NCBI GenBank assembly: GCA_019057385.1
Contig: JAHQJS010000008.1
Span: 62,001 to 126,000 of the forward strand
DNA: 64,000 nucleotides
Direction of reading: 5' to 3'
Source: Candidatus Borrarchaeum weybense
GTDB taxonomy: Archaea; Asgardarchaeota; Sifarchaeia; Borrarchaeales; Borrarchaeaceae
Made by a program: the position numbers and the translations under genes. Each line of letters opens with the position of its first letter. Position 1 is the first letter of the stretch. Positions 16,065 to 26,293 of this stretch are shown in pieces. Below the pieces are notes generated by a model. It worked only from the letters and a program-made list of their open reading frames with translations. It was not told the DNA's origin and did not search any database.

Positions 16065-17417
16065 TTGGTACTTGAAAAACTTAGTGGCGCTTTGAATGGT
16101 GCGCTACGCAAATTACTACGTATGCCTACCGTTGACGCAAAAGCGATTAAGGAACTTGTAAAAGACTTGCAACGAGCCCTGTTACAAGCTGACGTAAAGG
16201 TTGATCTTGTTTTTGAACTTTCAAAGAACATTGAACGACGAGCGTTATCAAAGGAACTTCCTCCAGGTATCACTAGAAGAGAACATGTTATAAAGACCGT
16301 TTATGATGAACTTGTAACAATTCTTGGTGAAAAAACTGAAGTTATTCGTATAAAACCTGGTCAAACTTCCATTATAATGTTGATTGGGATTCAAGGCAGC
16401 GGAAAGACGACGTCTTGTGGTAAATTAGCCTATTTTTATAAAAAGAAAGGATTCAAGACTGCACTCGTATGTGGTGATACCTATCGGCCTGCGGCGTTTA
16501 ATCAACTCTCACAACTTGCTGCATCCATAAATGTACCGATTTTCGGAGATACTTCGGAAAAGGACGCAATAAAGGTTGTAAAAAAAGGGGTTGAGCAATT
16601 TACAAATGAAAAACATGAAGTAATTATTGTAGATACCGCTGGACGCCACAAAGATGAAACATCACTTATAGAGGAAATGAAAGGCATAGAACGTTCCATT
16701 CATCCACAAGAGATCATTTTGGTAATAGATGGAACTCTTGGTCAACAAGCGTATACTCAGGCTGAGGCTTTTAATGATGCTACAGATATTGGGGCGATCC
16801 TTGTAACAAAACTTGATGGAAGTGCTCGTGGAGGCGGTGCTTTATCTGCAGTTGCTGCTACAGGAGCTCCAATAAAATTTATCGGTATTGGTGAAAAAAT
16901 AGAAGATTTGGAGAGATTTAATAGCCCTAGATTCGTTGGCAGATTACTTGGAATGGGTGATCTATCATCCCTTATTGAAAAATTGAGAGACGCAGAAGTC
17001 ACCCCTTCTAAAAAAGAAGCCAAAGTATTTCTTTCAGGTAAATTCACCCTGTTAGAGTTCAGAGAGCAGATCAAGAAAATGAAAAAAATGGGTCCTCTAT
17101 CAAAGATATTCAGTTTTCTTCCAGGTGTATCTAATATTCCTGATGAAATGAAATCAATGTCTGAAGAAAAAATCAAGCGATGGGAACATATTCTTGATAG
17201 TATGCGCAGTGAAGAATTAATAAACCCTAAACTTTTGAAACGTTCTCGTGTTGTTCGTGTAGCAAGGGGTTCTGGAACAGATATAAAAGATGTAAGAGAA
17301 TTACTTCAACAATATAACATGCTCAGAAAACTTATGAAAGGCATGAGAGGACGAAGGCGAATGAAAGGACTTCCTATGATGCCCGGTGGGCTTCCTGATA
17401 TGCCCATGGACCTATAG
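16065..17417 (+). CDS. srp54: Signal recognition particle 54 kDa protein
   Basis: A 450-residue SRP54. The N-domain is followed by the GTPase with P-loop GIQGSGKTTSCGKL, DTAGRHKDE, TKLDGSARGGGAL, then the methionine-rich M domain (MKKMGPLSKIFSFLPG, RGSGTDIKDVRELLQQYNMLRKLMKGM). It binds signal sequences and SRP RNA and docks with FtsY to deliver ribosomes to the membrane. Start context is TTG at 16065 after GAGGTAATTG. Pus10 follows, a common archaeal neighbourhood. Confidence 0.96.
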   Translation: MVLEKLSGALNGALRKLLRMPTVDAKAIKELVKDLQRALLQADVKVDLVFELSKNIERRALSKELPPGITRREHVIKTVYDELVTILGEKTEVIRIKPGQTSIIMLIGIQGSGKTTSCGKLAYFYKKKGFKTALVCGDTYRPAAFNQLSQLAASINVPIFGDTSEKDAIKVVKKGVEQFTNEKHEVIIVDTAGRHKDETSLIEEMKGIERSIHPQEIILVIDGTLGQQAYTQAEAFNDATDIGAILVTKLDGSARGGGALSAVAATGAPIKFIGIGEKIEDLERFNSPRFVGRLLGMGDLSSLIEKLRDAEVTPSKKEAKVFLSGKFTLLEFREQIKKMKKMGPLSKIFSFLPGVSNIPDEMKSMSEEKIKRWEHILDSMRSEELINPKLLKRSRVVRVARGSGTDIKDVRELLQQYNMLRKLMKGMRGRRRMKGLPMMPGGLPDMPMDL

Positions 17418-17503
17418 TTCACAATCATTATGTCGTCTTTTTCCTTCCACCGTAGAAGTAGCGGGTTTCCTTGAGTTGTTTTTACGGAATTAATGTGATT
17501 TCT

Positions 17504-18844
17504 ATGAATGAAAACCACCTTGACAATAAGATTTGCAGTAAGGCAATTGAACTTCTTAAATCTCATAAATATTTATGCGACAGTTGTCTTGGTCGGCAAT
17601 TTGCGGCTTATGGTAGTGGTTTGGCTAATAAAGAACGAGGATTTGCAATTAAAACTCTACTAACTATGAATGCGCATCGCCTTGAAGATTTGGAATTATT
17701 GAAAGTCCTTGCCATTCATGGTAAATGTGAAAGTGCTATTAAAACACTATTAATTTTTGGAATAGACACGCAACCCCATGATTCAAAGTGCTCTTTATGT
17801 GAAGGAATATTTGATGATTTGCCAAAATATGCAAATGAAATTATTGAAAAAATCAAAGATGTTGATTTTGATACCTTTCTTGTCGGCTCAAAAATTTCGC
17901 CGTTACTATTAGAGCGTGAGGATGAACTTCGAGCAAATTATCGTATTGAATCGGGTGAAGCGTGCAAGTCTGAATTAAATAGAGAACTCGGAAAATATAT
18001 TCACAAATTTACTGAAAAGAATGTAAGTTTTCAGAATCCAGATGTAGTTATTCTTCTGGATACTATAAATAACGAATTATCGATATCTGTGAATCCGCTT
18101 TTCATCTATGGACGTTACCGGAAATTAATTCGAGGAATCCCACAAAGTACGTGGATCTGTTCATCATGTCAAGGAAAAGGATGTAGTGAATGTAATGGGA
18201 CGGGGAAACGATATTCTGAATCAATAGAGGAACTAATCTCCAATCCCACATTAGAATTAACCAAGGGCAAAGATGGCATTCTTCACGCCTCAGGACGCGA
18301 AGATATAGACGCAAAGATGCTTGGAAATGGAAGACCCTTTGTGCTTGAAATTAAAGAGCCTAAAATACGCAACATTTCGCTAGATAAACTTCAAGAGGCA
18401 ATTAACAACTATGCTCAGGGAAAAGTAGAAGTATTAGATCTAAGGAAGATCACTCGAGAGATAATTAGACAAATCAAGGCGCGCTCTAAATTCACAGAAA
18501 AAACTTATAGATTGCTTGTAAAGGTTTCTCGCAAAATAGAAGTTGTTGATGTAAATAGAATTGAGCAAGCATTTCAATCTATCACCATCGATCAGCGGAC
18601 ACCTCAACGAGTTCTGCACAGGCGTGTAGACAAGATTCGTCAGAAAAGAGTATTTAGTTTTAAGATTAATCAAGTCCTTGATGATAATATTATGGAAGTT
18701 ATTGTTCACTGTGAAGGAGGCCTCTATGTCAAAGAATTGTTAACAGGAGATGAAGGATTTACTAAACCCAGTGTTAGCGAATTACTTAATTCAGACATTG
18801 AAGTATTAGAAATTGACGTTATCAAGGTTCATTCTAACTTATAA
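17504..18844 (+). CDS. pus10: tRNA pseudouridine synthase Pus10
   Basis: About 446 residues. The N-terminal zinc-binding part has CDSCLGRQF and CSLC, followed by a THUMP-like region, a second cysteine cluster (CSSCQGKGCSEC) and the catalytic region with Asp in SGREDIDAKMLGNGRPF and KLQEAINNYAQGKVEV. Pus10 makes pseudouridine 54 and 55 in archaeal tRNA T loops. ATG 17504 follows a GTGAT site; an upstream in-frame TTG at 17471 is less likely. Confidence 0.93.
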   Translation: MNENHLDNKICSKAIELLKSHKYLCDSCLGRQFAAYGSGLANKERGFAIKTLLTMNAHRLEDLELLKVLAIHGKCESAIKTLLIFGIDTQPHDSKCSLCEGIFDDLPKYANEIIEKIKDVDFDTFLVGSKISPLLLEREDELRANYRIESGEACKSELNRELGKYIHKFTEKNVSFQNPDVVILLDTINNELSISVNPLFIYGRYRKLIRGIPQSTWICSSCQGKGCSECNGTGKRYSESIEELISNPTLELTKGKDGILHASGREDIDAKMLGNGRPFVLEIKEPKIRNISLDKLQEAINNYAQGKVEVLDLRKITREIIRQIKARSKFTEKTYRLLVKVSRKIEVVDVNRIEQAFQSITIDQRTPQRVLHRRVDKIRQKRVFSFKINQVLDDNIMEVIVHCEGGLYVKELLTGDEGFTKPSVSELLNSDIEVLEIDVIKVHSNL

Positions 18845-18889
18845 TATTTGATTTTTGGTCAAATCTCTCAATTGAGGTTGTCTTTAGAC

Positions 18890-19453
18890 ATGTCAAAAGC
18901 ACTTAAATGCGAATTTGTTGAAATCTGTAAACTTCTTTATTTAAGAGGTCTTGCTAAGGCTTGGGGAGGAAATGTAAGCGTTCGGAATGGAAAAAATCAC
19001 ATAATCATTACCCCGAAGGGGACATCATTATTTGATATCTCTTTAGATAATCTTGTTGTAACAACTCTTGACGGATTAGTGGTAGAGGGGGGTCAGCCTT
19101 CATCAGAATTACCTATGCATAGTGCAATTTATCATGCAAGATCTGATATAGGGGCTATCATTCATATTCATTCTCTTTATTCGACTCTTTATTCAATTCT
19201 TAAAAAACCAATTGAATTATTTACCGCTGAGAGCAAAATCCTCATTGGAGCACTTCAATTTGTTGAATATGCTGAACCTGGTTCGCAGAAACTTGCTGGT
19301 CTCGTAGTTAATCGCTTTAAAGATCATAGTGCTTGCATTCTTGCTCGCCATGGAATTGTTGTTGGTGGAAGTTCTTTAAAAAACGCCTATTATCTCGCTG
19401 AATTGATAGAGGAGGCTGCGAAACTTAATTTTTTGAAAAAATTAGTTTGTTAG
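18890..19453 (+). CDS. Class II aldolase/adducin family protein
   Basis: 187 residues of the zinc-dependent class II aldolase fold. Visible are the phosphate-binding WGGNVSVRN and TPKGTS segments, SSELPMHSAIYHAR with the catalytic Glu, IIHIHSLYSTLYS with two metal His, and the third His in ILARHGIVVGG. Relatives are L-fuculose-phosphate aldolases; in archaea, members have been tied to DHAP/lactaldehyde or sugar-phosphate cleavage. Substrate not determinable. ATG 18890 is chosen over the in-frame TTG at 18848. Confidence 0.85.
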   Translation: MSKALKCEFVEICKLLYLRGLAKAWGGNVSVRNGKNHIIITPKGTSLFDISLDNLVVTTLDGLVVEGGQPSSELPMHSAIYHARSDIGAIIHIHSLYSTLYSILKKPIELFTAESKILIGALQFVEYAEPGSQKLAGLVVNRFKDHSACILARHGIVVGGSSLKNAYYLAELIEEAAKLNFLKKLVC

Positions 19454-19574
19454 CTAAAAATTAACATAAACGGTTCTTTTAAGATTTTAAATGACAAAAT
19501 ACCTTTGCCTAATGCAAAATTTTCTAAATACAAAAAAACTAGATTGAAAAGAAAAAATGAGAAATTTGATTGAT

Positions 19575-19841
19575 TTAATCAGAGATCGTCTCTAAGATAC
19601 TAACGGCATTCCATATTCGCGTCCTAGCATGGAGGGGACAATTTGGATCCTGAGAAATTTCATCTAGAATTGAAATCGCATTAGAAGCTTTTACCGCAGC
19701 GCTGTCTACCTTATCTGTTTCTATTGCATCGATACTCTCATTGGCAGCTCTTCGAATATTTCTGGGGACACTGGTATCCTCTGATATCATCTTAAGGACT
19801 TGGAGGACTTGCTTTAATTTTTCCTGTGTTTCTTCGCTCAT
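19575..19841 (-). CDS. UPF0147 family protein
   Basis: 88 residues of four short helices: KLKQVLQVLKMISEDTSVPRNIRRAANESI and a second related half ISILDEISQDPNCPLHARTRIWNAVSILE. This is the archaea-specific UPF0147 family, of unknown function. ATG 19841 has GAGGTGG about eight bases upstream; a GTG twelve bases earlier overlaps that site. It is convergent with the aldolase and divergent from the zinc protein. Confidence 0.9.
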   Translation of the reverse strand: MSEETQEKLKQVLQVLKMISEDTSVPRNIRRAANESIDAIETDKVDSAAVKASNAISILDEISQDPNCPLHARTRIWNAVSILETISD

Positions 19842-19942
19842 TTGTTTCGCCACCTCAGCAAAAGAACTAATAGTAAACTATTCATATTCCTTAATCATAC
19901 AGCAGTAAGAGAGGTTTTTAAAACTTTTTCACTATACATTAG

Positions 19943-20347
19943 TTGTTAAAGGAATCTGAACTGCAGGCGAGACTGTTGAAAGAATCTGATACAAAAAAAG
20001 AAGAGGCTGGCATTCAAAAAGCAGTTGAATTGATGAGGAAGGGCGCGACGATGCTAAATGAGGCGTGCCCAGAGTGTTCTGGTCCTCTATTTCAGTTGCC
20101 AGAGTCCCGCGATATCATCTGCCCCCAGTGTGAGAAAAAGGTGTTAATAGTTTCCGATGAAGCAGAAGTTCAAGAATTAGAGAAAGAATCTCTTTTGACG
20201 GAATTAGATCAAGCTATTTGTATACAAATTGAAAATGTGATGAGGAGATTAAAAGAAGAAATTGATGCCGACGAACTTATGACAATAGGACGTCTAACCA
20301 TTTTATGGCTTGAAATCCTCGAAAAAACTAAACGTATACGCTCTTGA
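19943..20347 (+). CDS. Sjogren/scleroderma autoantigen 1 (p27) family protein
   Basis: 134 residues with a central zinc ribbon: KAVELMRKGATMLNEACPEC, SGPLFQLPESRDIICPQCEKKV, flanked by acidic helical segments. The helix before the first CxxC plus the GPLF segment is the signature of the autoantigen p27-like archaeal family. Molecular role is unknown. Initiation is at a TTG. It is divergently transcribed from UPF0147 and shares its promoter region (19842-19942). Confidence 0.85.
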   Translation: MLKESELQARLLKESDTKKEEAGIQKAVELMRKGATMLNEACPECSGPLFQLPESRDIICPQCEKKVLIVSDEAEVQELEKESLLTELDQAICIQIENVMRRLKEEIDADELMTIGRLTILWLEILEKTKRIRS

Positions 20348-20446
20348 AAGGATTTATTTTATCCTCTCCAGTTTATGATTTTACATAGTTTGCTTGCCCT
20401 GTTCAGTGAAATCTTGATTTTTTAATGACATTTGAATACTTGGTGA

Positions 20447-20791
20447 CTAAATATTGGCAATATATGCTTTTATTTCTTCTAAAATCTTTTTTCTTAGGCT
20501 CATAACCTCGCGCACTTCAATTTCGCGAGCCTCTTTAATAATTGTCTTTAGTTGAACAATATTTCCTACTGCTTGGATGTTTTCGATACCTACTGGAAAT
20601 TCTACTTCAAGACCTTTAACAACAATTTCTGCCTTAATTTGAGGAAGCTGTGATAAACTCAATCTTACACTGCGGATTATTCCGATCCTTCTTGCTCCAG
20701 CATCAACAACTTCTTTACCTAATATCTTTCCTGGCACGATGAGTTCGTATAGCTCAATTTCGGTGAGTTTTTTTCCTTCAGGGTGTTCCAA
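20447..20791 (-). CDS. PRC-barrel domain protein
   Basis: 114 residues. The first 75 form a PRC-type barrel: YELIVPGKILGKEVVDAGARRIGIIRSVRL, AEIVVKGLEVEFPVGIENIQAVGNIVQLK, followed by a C-terminal helix rich in Glu and Lys. Archaeal PRC-barrel proteins include small stand-alone members and CdvA; there is no long coiled coil here, so CdvA is not supported. Start is a TTG. Function unknown. Confidence 0.75.
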   Translation of the reverse strand: MEHPEGKKLTEIELYELIVPGKILGKEVVDAGARRIGIIRSVRLSLSQLPQIKAEIVVKGLEVEFPVGIENIQAVGNIVQLKTIIKEAREIEVREVMSLRKKILEEIKAYIANI

Positions 20792-21100
20792 TTTCGTTCT
20801 AGCCCTCCTTGTCTTATTCTTACTACACTTAATAATTGGTGAATTTTTCCTTTTTTTAATTATGTATCATTAATGAAAGTTGTAGATTAGCATTTGTTTG
20901 TTATCTTGAGATTTCAATTAAAAACTACATCACACACTTCTCTATACTTTTTTTAACTTAGTCTTTTCTTCTCCTACACTATGTTTGGGTTAAACTCATT
21001 AATGAAACATTATTGAAATTTAATCTTGTAGAAACAAAATTGAATATCCTTCGTATAGAACATTTATCCATTTGCTTATAGCGGTTTCTGGTGCGAATTC
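20792..21100. other. Intergenic region between divergent genes
   Basis: 309 bp of AT-rich DNA between the PRC-barrel gene and the glycosyltransferase, which are divergent. It must hold both promoters, but no box stands out from the background and no RNA gene was recognised. Confidence 0.5.
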
Positions 21101-22351
21101 ATGACTTATAAAGCAGTTATAATCACCCCATCGTTTCCTAGATACCTTAACGATCCAGTTTCTCCATTTCTTTTTGAATTGTTTACTCGGGTTGCAAAAC
21201 TTGGCTTTGAGATTCACGTCGTTTCACCTCAGGATTATATGATACCAGGTATTGGACCAATATTAGACGAAGAAATCTTAGGGGGTATCCACGTACATCG
21301 TTTCACGTATATGCGTCCACCATGGCTTCAAACTTTGACTTACCGAGATAGAATGCCCGCTAATCTCGAAGAATCAGCATTTGCAAAAATGCTTACGCCT
21401 TTTTACTTGCTAAATGCTGCACGGAAGACTATAGAAATTTGCAAGAACTATAATGCCGATATAATCTGTCCTTTCTGGGCGCTCCCACAAGGCCTCATAG
21501 GAATCTTGGTTAAACGCATTTTTAACCGACCACTGATAGTTGGGACGTTTCCTGTTGAAATTGCTCTTTCTCAATCTAAGTATCAGTTTATGATGCCTGC
21601 CCTTGATTTAGTCTTCAAAATGGCTGATGTAATTATACCTAATTCAAATTTCACAAAAAAAGAAATTGAACGTATGGGCGTTAACCCCAATAAATTGAAA
21701 ATGGTTTACCCAGGCGTAGATCCTAAAAAATTCAATCCAAATTTAGATGGTTCCCTTGTTAGGGAAAAATATAATTGTAATGGCGATCCAATTCTTCTTA
21801 CTGTTTGTAGATTGGTTGAGCGGAAAGGGATAAGATATCTAATAGATGCATTACCCTCAATAAGAAAAGAGTTTCCGAATGTGCAACTTTTAATCGCAGG
21901 AGATGGTCCTGAAACAAATATTTTGATGAGCCAAGCAAAAAGACTAGGAGTTATGGATAGCACAGTATTCTGTAGAATGGTGCCTGATGATGACCTTCCA
22001 TACTTCTATGCGATTGCTGATGTTTTTATTTTGCCCGCGATTATAGACTCAAAGGGAGATACCGAAGGGCTGGGTGTGGTAATGCTTGAAGCCATGGCTA
22101 GCGGAGTCCCAGTAATTGCCTCAAGAGTGGGAGGAATCCCGGAAGCATTAAACTACGGAAAAGCTGGAATTCTCATCGAACAAAAGAACCCTAAACAAAT
22201 TAAAGAGGCGGTGATCTCTCTCTTACACAATGATGACTTAAGAATGTCTTTGAGCAAAAAAGGCAGAGAATGGATACTTAAAACTTTTAGTTGGGACAGT
22301 CTTGCCAAACAAATAACTGAAATTTTCCGCTATTCCCTTACTCGTTACTAA
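21101..22351 (+). CDS. GT4-family glycosyltransferase
   Basis: 416 residues with two Rossmann domains (GT-B). Seen are the N-terminal TPSFPRYLNDPVSPFLFEL, the acceptor-domain end PNSNFTKKEIERMGVNPNKL, the nucleotide-sugar domain TVCRLVERKGIRYLIDAL and AGDGPETN, and the E(x7)E motif EGLGVVMLEAMASGVPVIAS. It likely adds a sugar to a lipid, glycan or small molecule. No membrane segment or signal is present, so it acts at the cytosolic side. Donor and acceptor unknown. It stands alone. Confidence 0.88.
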   Translation: MTYKAVIITPSFPRYLNDPVSPFLFELFTRVAKLGFEIHVVSPQDYMIPGIGPILDEEILGGIHVHRFTYMRPPWLQTLTYRDRMPANLEESAFAKMLTPFYLLNAARKTIEICKNYNADIICPFWALPQGLIGILVKRIFNRPLIVGTFPVEIALSQSKYQFMMPALDLVFKMADVIIPNSNFTKKEIERMGVNPNKLKMVYPGVDPKKFNPNLDGSLVREKYNCNGDPILLTVCRLVERKGIRYLIDALPSIRKEFPNVQLLIAGDGPETNILMSQAKRLGVMDSTVFCRMVPDDDLPYFYAIADVFILPAIIDSKGDTEGLGVVMLEAMASGVPVIASRVGGIPEALNYGKAGILIEQKNPKQIKEAVISLLHNDDLRMSLSKKGREWILKTFSWDSLAKQITEIFRYSLTRY

Positions 22352-22442
22352 TTGATTTCAAACTATTTAACTCCTTAGAAGCCTTAATTTTTTTAAATCG
22401 GCTTTAGCTTTCGAAGGAAAAAACATGAAGAAATGCCAAGCA

Positions 22443-22940
22443 TTATTTATGAAGAAAAATTTTTATTTTGCGCAAAAGCACTTCATTCCACACACTTTGA
22501 AAGTGTTTCAAAAACTTCCATGTCTTTTCTAATTCTCCGTTAAGTCGTGATTTTTGCGCTGCTTCCAGAAGTTGATGCATGAAAAATAAACTATGATAAG
22601 GGGATTCGTCTGTATGAAAAAAGAGTGAAGTCGATTCCACAGGTTTGATTGGGGGGGCTATAGTAATCCTTGTCCGCCATGTTGAGGCTAAGAATAAACT
22701 TAGTATTGCGATATATAAAACCCAAATCAGCGAATTATTGCGGACATTAACTATAAATACTCCTAGAATAGCATAAACTAAAGTAAGAAGTGCCATTAGA
22801 CTGACTGCGAATAGAGATACAACAGTTCTTCGATATCTTCTTGAATTGTGGATGAGATCCTTGAGGAATAACAAATCATAGACTAAAACAGATAAAAAGA
22901 GTATATAGTCGTAACCAATCTTTTTAACAATTCTTTTCAT
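22443..22940 (-). CDS. Small membrane protein, hypothetical
   Basis: 165 residues with about three membrane helices (YDYILFLSVLVYDLLFL, TVVSLFAVSLMALLTLVYAI, SLIWVLYIAILSLFLAS) followed by a soluble C-terminal segment of about 75 residues (ESPYHSLFFMHQLLEAAQ, WKFLKHFQSVWNEVLL). No family recognised. The gene lies downstream of topoisomerase on the same strand, with a gap of about 70 bases, but no functional link is evident. Confidence 0.65.
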   Translation of the reverse strand: MKRIVKKIGYDYILFLSVLVYDLLFLKDLIHNSRRYRRTVVSLFAVSLMALLTLVYAILGVFIVNVRNNSLIWVLYIAILSLFLASTWRTRITIAPPIKPVESTSLFFHTDESPYHSLFFMHQLLEAAQKSRLNGELEKTWKFLKHFQSVWNEVLLRKIKIFLHK

Positions 22941-23014
22941 TAGGATCGTTATCCAAAATCTACTTTATGAACAATCTGTATTCTTCTAGAAATACACTGG
23001 TTCTCAATTTTCCA

Positions 23015-25747
23015 CTAACTTGTCTTTTTTTTAGTTGTTGCTTTTGGAAAATCAATATAATCGCATTCTTTATTGGGGCATTTCCAGTACCGGTTCTTTT
23101 GTTTTGAAAGTTTGCTGATAAGAGGGAATCCGCATTTCGGACAAGCAGTTTTTAAAGGGTTATCGCCAGGATATAGTGAGATGGTTAGTTTACATTCGGG
23201 ATAATTAGAGCAACCAAGAAACCTTCCAAATTTCCCTGTTCTTTCAATTAACTCTCCTTTGCCACAAGCAGGACACTTTACAACACCGCTTTCATGTTTT
23301 CGCGCCTCTTTTTGATCAATTTCTTCAGTGCATTCCTTGTTCGAACACTTATAGTAACGTTTTTTATTTTTTGAGAGTTTTGAGATAATAGGCCATCCAC
23401 ATGTACAGACCTTTTTCAGAGGTCGATCACCAGGATATAATGTAATCGTAGTTTTACATTCGGGATAATTAGAGCAACCTAAAAATTTGCCGTATTTTCC
23501 TCTTCTTTCGACTAATTCTCCTTCCTTACAAACAGGACACTTTTTACGTGATTTTTCATCAACAACCTTCCCCTTGCAATCCTCAACCTCGCAGTTGAAG
23601 CACGGACCACGCTGTTTTTTTCCTTCTTCTGTTTCAATTTCCTCAATCCAGCAAATTGGACAGAGATTGTACTGTACTCCTTTTGGTGAGGTCATCGTTA
23701 TAATTGGTTTATCACATAAAGGACATATGAATTTTGCGGCTCTGGGTATCCCTGCGGGAAGTGGGTATGATGTTTTACATTCTTTCTTATCTGGATTAGT
23801 ACATCGTAAGTAATATCCTTTTTTTCCTTTGAAAATCTCAATTGGGTGGCCGCAGTTTAGGCAATTAAATAATTCAACTTTTGGAGTACTTTTCTTCCTT
23901 TCGGTCTGTATGGCCTCTGCTAGGGCGTTTATTAAAGTTTCTTCTTTTGCGACAACTTCTTTGAAGAGTTTTTTCATGCGTTTCGACGAATCTTTGACAA
24001 CAGTTTCTTTTTTTTGCTCTCCTGTCGCAACAAGATTCGTTTGGTTCTCGATATAGGCTCTGAGTTCTGGTTTAACAAGCATCTCATCAATATTTCCTAA
24101 TCCGGTGATTAAAGCTATACCCAGCAAAGTTGGTTGAATCGTTCGTCCTTTTCCAGAGATTTTAAAATAGTTTCGCAGTTTATTTGTTTTAATGTGCTGT
24201 GGGATTGTAGCATCTGTCCCGATACCATTTTTATCCATTAATTTGATTAATTCAGTTTCTGTGATCCGACGTGGAGGTTTAGTTTCTCCTTTTTTCATTT
24301 CTAGGTTGGCGATATTTACTTCATCGCCTTTTTTAAGGACTGGTAGTAACCTTTCAGTAATTTTTCGAAATGGATATATTTCTAAAAAACCGAGCTGCTT
24401 CAGTTGCTTTCCAGTTAGATTAAACATTTCTTGACCGATTTGAATGGTTATTTTCATTTCTGAATATACTGCGGGCATGCTCATGGTGGCAAAAAAATGT
24501 CTTGAAATCATGTCATAGACTGACCATACAGCATTTTTGTCAAATTTTTTGACCTCAGGCAATTTTTCCAATTCGCTTTTTTCAATACTTTTTGTAGGAT
24601 GAATTGGTGGATGTGCTTTATCATCTCGCTTTCCGCGTGTAGCTCGTATGCGTTTTTGTAGTAACTTTGAGACATAGTCACCCCATTCTGGATGGTCAGC
24701 ATGTTGCTCTAGCAATCTTTTAAGGCTAAAGGTTCGTGGATAGATTTCTGTTTCTGTTCTTGGATAACTTATAATTCCTGCATTATACAAGCGCTCTGCA
24801 ATTTCCATGGCGCGTTCAGATGCAATTTGTAGATGTTTTGCCGCCATACTAACAAATTGAACCGTGTTTAAGGGCTTTGGTGGATATGCTTTCTTTTCTT
24901 CGGTAATTACATCTTCCACTCTGCCCTTTGTTTCTTTTTTCAATCCATCAAAAATTTTCTTACATTCTTTTTTATCGAATAGGCGATCTTTCTCCCATTT
25001 GAGATCATAAAGTTGTTTTTCAATCTCAATTTGAGCAAAAATAAACCAGAATGGTTCTGGAACAAACGCTTCCCGTTCCAAATGTCTTCCAACTACAAAA
25101 GAAAGTGCAGCAGTTTGACATGGACCGAAACTTACTATTTTAGGCGCAGACACTGGATTGACTTTACGCACCCCCATTGTTTGAAAGCGAGTAAACGCAC
25201 TGCCAGATCTTAGATCTATTTCTTGGCGTGATTCTACCTTTTCTACTATGTTACTATCTAATGTAGTCTTACTTGCCTCACTGAACGCCTTTTGGATATC
25301 TTGTTTTGTGACAGCAGAAAATATCATTCGATGTACTGTTATGTTTGGATTTATTTCCAAAATAATCGCTGCTATATCGTATCCAATTTTTTCTCCTTCA
25401 GAATCTGCGTCTGTAGCTATTATAAGTTCATCTGCATCTTTACCGAGTTTCTGGAGTTGATTAATCACCTTTGGGATCTCTTTGTTTGTCTCATTAATTT
25501 TATAAATCGTAGGTGCATCAAATAAGCTTTCAGGGTCAACTTTATCCCATTTATTGTATTTATCCTCAAAATCAAGAGTTTTTACATGACCTAAAACAGA
25601 AGTTACAGTCAGATCATCATTATTAATTTTAAATCGATGAATAGGAGTATATTTGCTCATACCTTTCTCTTTAGTCACTTTTTTGCCCAAAATATGACTA
25701 ATTCTTCTAGCGATGCTGGGTTTCTCAGTAATTATTAATATCTGCAT
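23015..25747 (-). CDS. topA: DNA topoisomerase type IA with six C-terminal zinc fingers
   Basis: 910 residues. The Toprim domain (ILIITEKPSIARRISHIL, ATDADSEGEKIGYD) is followed by the type IA core with catalytic Tyr in GIISYPRTETEIY and KNGIGTDATIPQHI. From about residue 625 the tail carries six Cys4 zinc modules, including two near-identical CSNYPEC modules that look duplicated. It relaxes negative supercoils or decatenates DNA by single-strand passage. There is no N-terminal helicase, so it is not reverse gyrase. No neighbours share its pathway. Confidence 0.93.
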   Translation of the reverse strand: MQILIITEKPSIARRISHILGKKVTKEKGMSKYTPIHRFKINNDDLTVTSVLGHVKTLDFEDKYNKWDKVDPESLFDAPTIYKINETNKEIPKVINQLQKLGKDADELIIATDADSEGEKIGYDIAAIILEINPNITVHRMIFSAVTKQDIQKAFSEASKTTLDSNIVEKVESRQEIDLRSGSAFTRFQTMGVRKVNPVSAPKIVSFGPCQTAALSFVVGRHLEREAFVPEPFWFIFAQIEIEKQLYDLKWEKDRLFDKKECKKIFDGLKKETKGRVEDVITEEKKAYPPKPLNTVQFVSMAAKHLQIASERAMEIAERLYNAGIISYPRTETEIYPRTFSLKRLLEQHADHPEWGDYVSKLLQKRIRATRGKRDDKAHPPIHPTKSIEKSELEKLPEVKKFDKNAVWSVYDMISRHFFATMSMPAVYSEMKITIQIGQEMFNLTGKQLKQLGFLEIYPFRKITERLLPVLKKGDEVNIANLEMKKGETKPPRRITETELIKLMDKNGIGTDATIPQHIKTNKLRNYFKISGKGRTIQPTLLGIALITGLGNIDEMLVKPELRAYIENQTNLVATGEQKKETVVKDSSKRMKKLFKEVVAKEETLINALAEAIQTERKKSTPKVELFNCLNCGHPIEIFKGKKGYYLRCTNPDKKECKTSYPLPAGIPRAAKFICPLCDKPIITMTSPKGVQYNLCPICWIEEIETEEGKKQRGPCFNCEVEDCKGKVVDEKSRKKCPVCKEGELVERRGKYGKFLGCSNYPECKTTITLYPGDRPLKKVCTCGWPIISKLSKNKKRYYKCSNKECTEEIDQKEARKHESGVVKCPACGKGELIERTGKFGRFLGCSNYPECKLTISLYPGDNPLKTACPKCGFPLISKLSKQKNRYWKCPNKECDYIDFPKATTKKKTS

Positions 25748-26044
25748 TTAACAAGCCTCATCGTGATTACCGGTGTTGCTCCCTTTATAAAATTCAAGTA
25801 GATGTGCACAATATAAAATTATAAACATAACGATTGTGACTATCTAAATTGCTTTTCGTTTGATATACAGTTTATATGTTTGCGTAGCTTTTCTTAGTGA
25901 ATATCAGAAAATTTGAGTATATTACGGTAATTAAGATACGCACTGAATTTTTCAAAATTTGACTCATATCAAATTTCGATATGTTTAAATATCTACTCAT
26001 CGCGAAGTTATTAAGTTTTTAAGTTTTTCAAAGGTGATGATTTT

Positions 26045-26293
26045 ATGGCTTCCGAAAAGCTACCATTGAAGTTATTGATGCATATAGTTAACTCAGAAAT
26101 AATTATAAGACTCAAAGACAATAGAGAATTTCGAGGGCGCCTTCAGAGTGTCGACAACTATATGAACTCTATCCTGAGCGATGCCATCGAAATAAAGGAT
26201 GGAAACAAACTTGCTAAGTACGGAGAAGTGTTTATCAGGGGTAATAACATACTTTGGATACAGACAGAATGGGACGAGGTTGAAACGGATTAA
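26045..26293 (+). CDS. lsm: Sm-like (LSm) archaeal protein
   Basis: 82 residues: Sm1 motif SEIIIRLKDNREFRGRLQSVDNYMNSIL and Sm2-like GEVFIRGNNILWIQTE. LSm proteins form heptameric rings that bind U-rich RNA and take part in small RNA and RNA-degradation pathways. GGTGAT at 26034-26039 precedes the ATG, and a TATA-like GTTTAAATATC lies near 25983. It is divergent from topoisomerase. Confidence 0.93.
   Translation: MASEKLPLKLLMHIVNSEIIIRLKDNREFRGRLQSVDNYMNSILSDAIEIKDGNKLAKYGEVFIRGNNILWIQTEWDEVETD

Noticed and set aside
20447..20791. CdvA of an ESCRT-like division system
   Set aside because: Only the PRC-barrel is present, without the long coiled coil, and no CdvB or CdvC homologue is nearby.
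23015..25747. Reverse gyrase
   Set aside because: There is only the type IA topoisomerase plus zinc tail; no N-terminal helicase domain.
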